In this document: positions 15,018 through 18,086 of the stretch, in pieces | How the letters are laid out: each line of letters starts with the position of its first letter | Numbering within the stretch: position 1 is the stretch's first letter | Source: Lachnoclostridium sp. UBA3320 | GTDB lineage: Bacteria > Bacillota > Clostridia > Lachnospirales > Lachnospiraceae | Direction: 5' to 3' | Assembly: GCA_002361175.1 (NCBI GenBank) | Contig: DESG01000069.1 | Coordinates: 1-18,086, forward strand | DNA length: 18,086 nucleotides | The notes under the pieces: generated by a model | The model's input: the letters and a program-made list of their open reading frames with translations, nothing else | The model's database searches: none | Told to the model about the DNA's origin: nothing | Program-made: the position numbers and the translations under genes

Positions 15018-15208
15018 AAAAAAACATCTCCCCATTCATATGCTGTTTAGATCTGCATAAGTACATATTACTATGAAAGGTATACAAGTATCAAGAGTTT
15101 GGATGGATTTGGGCAAGGCAATATTTTATGGAATTTTTATTCTGGGGAGGATCCATTTATTTGCAGCATCAGTGTTGGAAAAAATTTGAAAAAAATTTCT
15201 CTTAGGCA

Positions 15209-15237
15209 TTGACTCATGGAAAAGAATATGATATACT
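15209..15237 (+). promoter_or_regulatory. strong promoter ahead of small-RNA candidate
   Basis: TTGACT (15209-15214), a 17-base spacer, and TATACT (15232-15237): one mismatch to consensus in each box with ideal spacing. A second possible promoter, TTGACA-N15-TATATT, begins near 15260. No ribosome site or gene follows before the terminator at 15414. Confidence 0.7.
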
Positions 15238-15243
15238 TGATAC

Positions 15244-15414
15244 ATAATTGAATTGAATATTGACATGAATTTTAAGTTAGTATATTACTAGCACTATCTA
15301 TTACAAGGATTGTAATAGCAAAAAATGTCAAAGTTGGAAACCAGTTTATTTGTTTGGTTTTATTTTGATTGCTTTTTTGCTACTACAGCAAATAGATTAG
15401 TAGCTAGTTTTTTT
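15244..15414 (+). ncRNA. candidate small structured RNA, about 170 nt
   Basis: Transcription from the promoter at 15209-15237 would start near 15244 and end at the terminator at 15379-15414. Between them lie two hairpins: CTATTACAA-GGA-TTGTAATAG (15298-15318, perfect 9 bp) and AAACCA-N11-TGGTTT (15338-15360). The final terminator stem is a third. There is no open frame with a ribosome site. I do not recognise an RNA family. It could be a regulator of the integrase or of copy number, or a leader remnant. Confidence 0.5.
15379..15414 (+). terminator. terminator of the small-RNA candidate
   Basis: GCTACTA (15379-15385) pairs with TAGTAGC (15398-15404) around a 12-base loop, then TAG and seven T. 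No coding gene ends just upstream. Confidence 0.65.
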
Positions 15415-15757
15415 CATTGGCAATTCTTATTAATCTTTTAAAATCCCAGACAAAATAAAATGGCTTTTCATAATTCCCAATACAGTATCCAGTGGTATCC
15501 AACATCAAAAAATATTAATTGCAGTACTGGAGCTGTTTTGGAATTTTATATTCAGAAAGGAAAATTGCTTGCCCCCAGGCAGATATAGGGAGAAAGGATA
15601 TTTCAGGTATTGAAAAACGAAGGATGTCAAAGTTTTTAAGTGTATACATGTGGATTAGGGAGGTATATGGTAAATTCAGTTTTTTGCTGCCAGATTATAT
15701 TTTGTAAACAGGAAATCTGCTGGCACCTATATTTACAGATGTGGAAGGAGTGGTTAT

Positions 15758-16300
15758 ATGTTTTTAGGTAAAAAAGAAGTGAAATGTTATGAGGTTGGTG
15801 TTAATTATTTTGAAGCAATAGGACATCAGGAAGGTGTATTTTTTGATATTACTGATAGTGGAATAATATTAAGAATTTACTTTTGTGGGGTGACTGCACA
15901 TGAGGCTGGGCAGTTCAGGTCAGAAAAGCCCTTTGAAATGAGGCTTGCAGGGTTAAGGGATATTATTTTTCTTCTTTTTAAGTTCGGGGGATTAAACTGG
16001 ATGGATGCCCCATACAATGTCCATTTAAGCCTGAACCTGACAAAGCTGGAACTGCCTTCTGATGGTCTTGGGCTGGCCATGACTGTACAGTTATTTGATA
16101 CTTTTACAGGGAAATTGCATTGTAACAGGTTTTTATCACTGTCAACAGAAATGAGCAGGAAACTTATTAAAATGGTTGGAGAACAGAAAAGGAAGCCATT
16201 TAATATGAAAGAATATTTCAATGATATAAACAGCATATATGCTGCCTATCCTGCTAAGAAGTTAGCCAGGATGGCAGATTGTTACTATAAAACCAGATGA
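15758..16300 (+). CDS. hypothetical protein, 180 residues
   Basis: ATG 15758 follows GGAAGGAGTGG. The product is a mixed alpha/beta soluble protein: FDITDSGIILRIYFCGVT strands, an FEMRLAGLRDIIFLLFKFGG segment that is hydrophobic but too short and interrupted for a clear membrane helix, an HLSLNLTKLELP strand, then FDTFTGKLHCNRFLSLS, and a helical tail. I do not recognise the family. It begins a rightward group of genes reaching the window edge and overlaps a short downstream reading frame by ATGA. Confidence 0.65.
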   Translation: MFLGKKEVKCYEVGVNYFEAIGHQEGVFFDITDSGIILRIYFCGVTAHEAGQFRSEKPFEMRLAGLRDIIFLLFKFGGLNWMDAPYNVHLSLNLTKLELPSDGLGLAMTVQLFDTFTGKLHCNRFLSLSTEMSRKLIKMVGEQKRKPFNMKEYFNDINSIYAAYPAKKLARMADCYYKTR

Positions 16301-16446
16301 ATATTATGCAGGCTTGGGCAATGGTGGTTTTCACCATCAGGAAGGAATTTGGATTAAAAGATAATATGGTATTAGATTGCCAGTCTTGGACTTGGGGCTG
16401 GCAGGAAGGATGTATGTGCGAAGAAATGTATATTGCAGGGATGTAA
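16297..16446 (+). CDS. possible coupled 49-residue protein
   Basis: ATG 16297 overlaps the stop of the preceding gene (ATGA), which suggests translational coupling. The product is rich in Trp, Cys and Met (CQSWTWGWQEGCMCEEMY). The same frame stays open past its TAA at 16444-16446 until a TAG at 16563-16565, so this may be a gene broken by one nonsense codon. No relatives recognised. Coding status is uncertain. The rest of the gap up to 16610 holds only small hairpins (16321-16337 and 16378-16403). Confidence 0.35.
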   Translation: MNIMQAWAMVVFTIRKEFGLKDNMVLDCQSWTWGWQEGCMCEEMYIAGM

Positions 16447-16610
16447 ACCATGTTTTTCAGGATGGCAATATGTAATAGAAGCCTGGTGCTGGCGGACAGG
16501 CTGGTGCCAGGAAGCACAGGCATTAAAATAGTAACTGGTAAGGGTAAGTTAAACAGTTGGGATTAGCAGCTGTTATCATTTGGAAATCATCAGGATGGAA
16601 GGAGACGCAT

Positions 16611-17345
16611 ATGAAAAAATACTATATAAATATGGGATGTGGGCATGAAGGGAAAGTATATTTATCTGGAAATTCATCCGAAATATCAGATAAAATAGAA
16701 TATTTAGAAAAAAATGGGGTATGTAAGGAGTGCTATAAAGCAGCAAAGAGAAAAGAAGAAAAAGAGAGGGGGCTTATATTTAATGTGGCTATTTATCCAT
16801 ATGTAGATAAACATGATGGAGGGATTCTTTTACATGTGTGGTTTAGTGGGGATACATTAACATATAAAGACAGCATTAAGTCGTCAGGTGGTTATTGGTG
16901 GGGATATATAGAAGAAGCTTATGGCTGGCCTGTGCAAACATCAGATATGGGCTGGCAAAAGGTCATAAAATTAGAAAATTTGGAAGAGGAATATGCGAAA
17001 GCAGTATCAATTGGGGCTAAAAGTATTGTAACAGGCAACGGATTCCGTGAGAAGATGAACTATATGGCAGCATTAAGCTATCATAAAAAATGGAAAGAGT
17101 TAAATGAAAAAATTTCTGAAGTAGAAAAGCCATGCATTCCGAATATTTTAAGAGGGCACAAGTGGAATGGCAAAGTATATGGCAAATCTGGCAGTTACTC
17201 CATTTACCTGGACAATGATAAAGTGTCTGTTACAGACGATGAGGCTTCCATAGTGGAAGAATACACAGAAGAAAAAAAGAAATACTGGAAAAAAGTCGGA
17301 GACATCGAGGAAAGTTATGGTACAGGTGGAATGATTAGTTTATAG
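16611..17345 (+). CDS. hypothetical protein with N-terminal zinc knuckle
   Basis: This encodes 244 residues. ATG 16611 follows GGAAGGAGACG; the frame is open 18 codons upstream but without a ribosome site. The N-terminus holds C10-G-H12 and C38-x2-C41 (MGCGHEGKVYL and GVCKECYK), a probable zinc site like that seen in other clostridial element proteins. A lysine/glutamate-rich linker follows. The middle (about 55-150) has beta strands with many aromatic residues, such as GGYWWGYIEEAYGWPV. The C-terminal part contains GHKWNGKVYGKSGSYSIYLDN and a charged coil. No catalytic motif seen. Role unknown; nucleic-acid binding is a guess from the zinc site. Confidence 0.7.
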   Translation: MKKYYINMGCGHEGKVYLSGNSSEISDKIEYLEKNGVCKECYKAAKRKEEKERGLIFNVAIYPYVDKHDGGILLHVWFSGDTLTYKDSIKSSGGYWWGYIEEAYGWPVQTSDMGWQKVIKLENLEEEYAKAVSIGAKSIVTGNGFREKMNYMAALSYHKKWKELNEKISEVEKPCIPNILRGHKWNGKVYGKSGSYSIYLDNDKVSVTDDEASIVEEYTEEKKKYWKKVGDIEESYGTGGMISL

Positions 17346-17462
17346 TATTAAACTGGCCTAACTGCAGGCAGAAAAAATAAAGCAGCCTTAGTATGCCAGG
17401 TAATATATAAGCTGTAACAGGAGTTTTTGATAATATCTTTATAGAAAAGGGGAATCATATAT

Positions 17463-18014
17463 ATGAGGAAAATTAATCATCTTATAATGAATACAGGTGA
17501 GGTTTTACATTATGAAAATAATTTAGAAAGTGCCTCTGGATTCAGGGAGGTTTTTGGCAAAATAGACTGGCAGGTAAAAACATGGCAAAATATACCAGTA
17601 TCGGACAGGACAGAAATGGGCTGCCTTATCGGCAAGGAATATAAGGCATATAGAGCAGTATTGTATTTAAAAGAGGCAGAAAGGATACCATTATTAACAA
17701 CAATAGGTGTTGTGGATGTAGATGCAGTTAATACTGAAACTGTAGAAATAATGTGGGACTTGGTGACAGATATTTATTCACCACTTTGTAATGTGTCAGT
17801 TATTCCAGGGATTCCAGCTGCATCTGCAGTATATGGCAAATATCCAGAAACACCATTTATATGTGATGTATTGTATCCATATATGAGGTATCTGGCACCA
17901 GATGTCTTGGAATGGAACAGGGGTTTTACCAAATATCTTGGAATTGAAATGTTAAAAGAATTGTCTCAGGAAGAAGAAGACATGGACAGGAAACCAGACC
18001 AGCAGCACCTTTAA
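17463..18014 (+). CDS. hypothetical protein, 183 residues
   Basis: ATG 17463 is preceded by AAAAGGGGAA. The product is soluble: IMNTGEVLHYENNL at the start, a VLYLKEAERIPLLTTIGVVDVDAVNTETVEIMWDLV central block, PGIPAASAVYGKYPE, and a helix-rich charged tail (LKELSQEEEDMDRK). I do not recognise the family. It lies 117 bases after the zinc-knuckle gene with no terminator between, so the two may be co-transcribed. The last 72 bases of the window after it contain no gene. Confidence 0.65.
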   Translation: MRKINHLIMNTGEVLHYENNLESASGFREVFGKIDWQVKTWQNIPVSDRTEMGCLIGKEYKAYRAVLYLKEAERIPLLTTIGVVDVDAVNTETVEIMWDLVTDIYSPLCNVSVIPGIPAASAVYGKYPETPFICDVLYPYMRYLAPDVLEWNRGFTKYLGIEMLKELSQEEEDMDRKPDQQHL

Positions 18015-18086
18015 AGGCTGCATATATGTATGCTGCAGCATGAATATAGGATTTTCATACTATGTCATTGCAGAACAACTTTTTGC

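Larger units (their letters stand above)
15018..15757. other. integrase-adjacent non-coding region
   Basis: About 740 bases hold no convincing gene. The 62-codon frame at 15519-15707 has no ribosome site. The main content is the promoter, hairpins and terminator at 15209-15414. An attachment site would be expected near the integrase start or end, but I could not identify a matching direct repeat elsewhere in the window. Confidence 0.5.

Noticed and set aside
15298..15318. Perfect 9-bp hairpin considered as an attachment-site core
   Set aside because: No second copy of the sequence is present at the other candidate boundary near 4050 or elsewhere in the window; it fits better as part of the small-RNA candidate.
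15460..15598. Possible small gene reading MAFHNSQYSIQWYPTSK and onward
   Set aside because: It only continues if one A is removed from a run of six; there is no ribosome site and no recognisable product, so I treat it as chance.
16321..16403. Hairpins ATGGTG-GTTTT-CACCAT and TGCCAG-N14-CTGGCA considered as terminators
   Set aside because: Neither is followed by a T run in either direction, and they fall inside the possible coupled frame.

Overview
The window is AT-rich, dense with short genes, and carries strong AGGAGG-type ribosome binding sites. This suits a gut Firmicute of the Clostridia, most likely Lachnospiraceae; that is an inference from style and protein families, not a proof. Three things point to a mobile or recently rearranged region (integrative element or integrated plasmid): a tyrosine recombinase, a ParA-type partition locus with a repeat array, and a truncated surface-protein gene. 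No replication initiator, relaxase or conjugation ATPase is visible, and I could not find paired attachment sites.

Layout. (1) 1-4162: a large VaFE-repeat surface protein, open at the left edge. It carries an unexpected cluster of zinc-finger-like CCHC motifs and is cut off mid-repeat at about 4050. (2) 4134-4940: a promoter, three tandem paralogous genes for 52-56 residue acidic proteins, and a terminator. (3) 4941-6075: a non-coding stretch with a long-range inverted repeat, then an unknown 131-residue gene and a strong terminator. (4) 6247-7552: an XRE-type repressor facing an unknown leftward gene across two matching 16-bp palindromes that overlap both divergent promoters. (5) 7602-10515: a RecA/RepA-like (AAA_25) protein that has lost its Walker A lysine, about 460 bp of degenerate repeats, parA, and a coupled gene for a ribbon-helix-helix-like DNA-binding partner, with more repeat words after the operon and a bidirectional terminator. 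(6) 10548-11126: a leftward protein related to a common Lachnospiraceae Rpn-like family. (7) 11372-13716: a rightward cluster of two unknown small genes, an SfsA-like nuclease gene frameshifted by a 7-bp tandem duplication, and a YkgJ-type cysteine-cluster protein, ending at a terminator. (8) 13797-15017: a leftward tyrosine recombinase. (9) 15209-15414: a near-consensus promoter, two hairpins and a terminator that together look like a small RNA gene. (10) 15758-18014: three unknown rightward genes, one with a zinc-knuckle N-terminus, plus a possible coupled short reading frame.

How it may fit together. ParA and the RHH-like protein probably segregate the element by binding the repeat array. 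The XRE protein probably represses itself and its divergent neighbour through the two palindromes, as in element immunity switches. The recombinase would integrate or excise the element. The remaining genes look like accessory cargo. The most notable signals are the repeat array with compensatory changes in its palindromes, the small-RNA candidate, the 7-bp frameshift in the SfsA-like gene, the zinc-finger insert in the surface protein, and the triplicated small genes.
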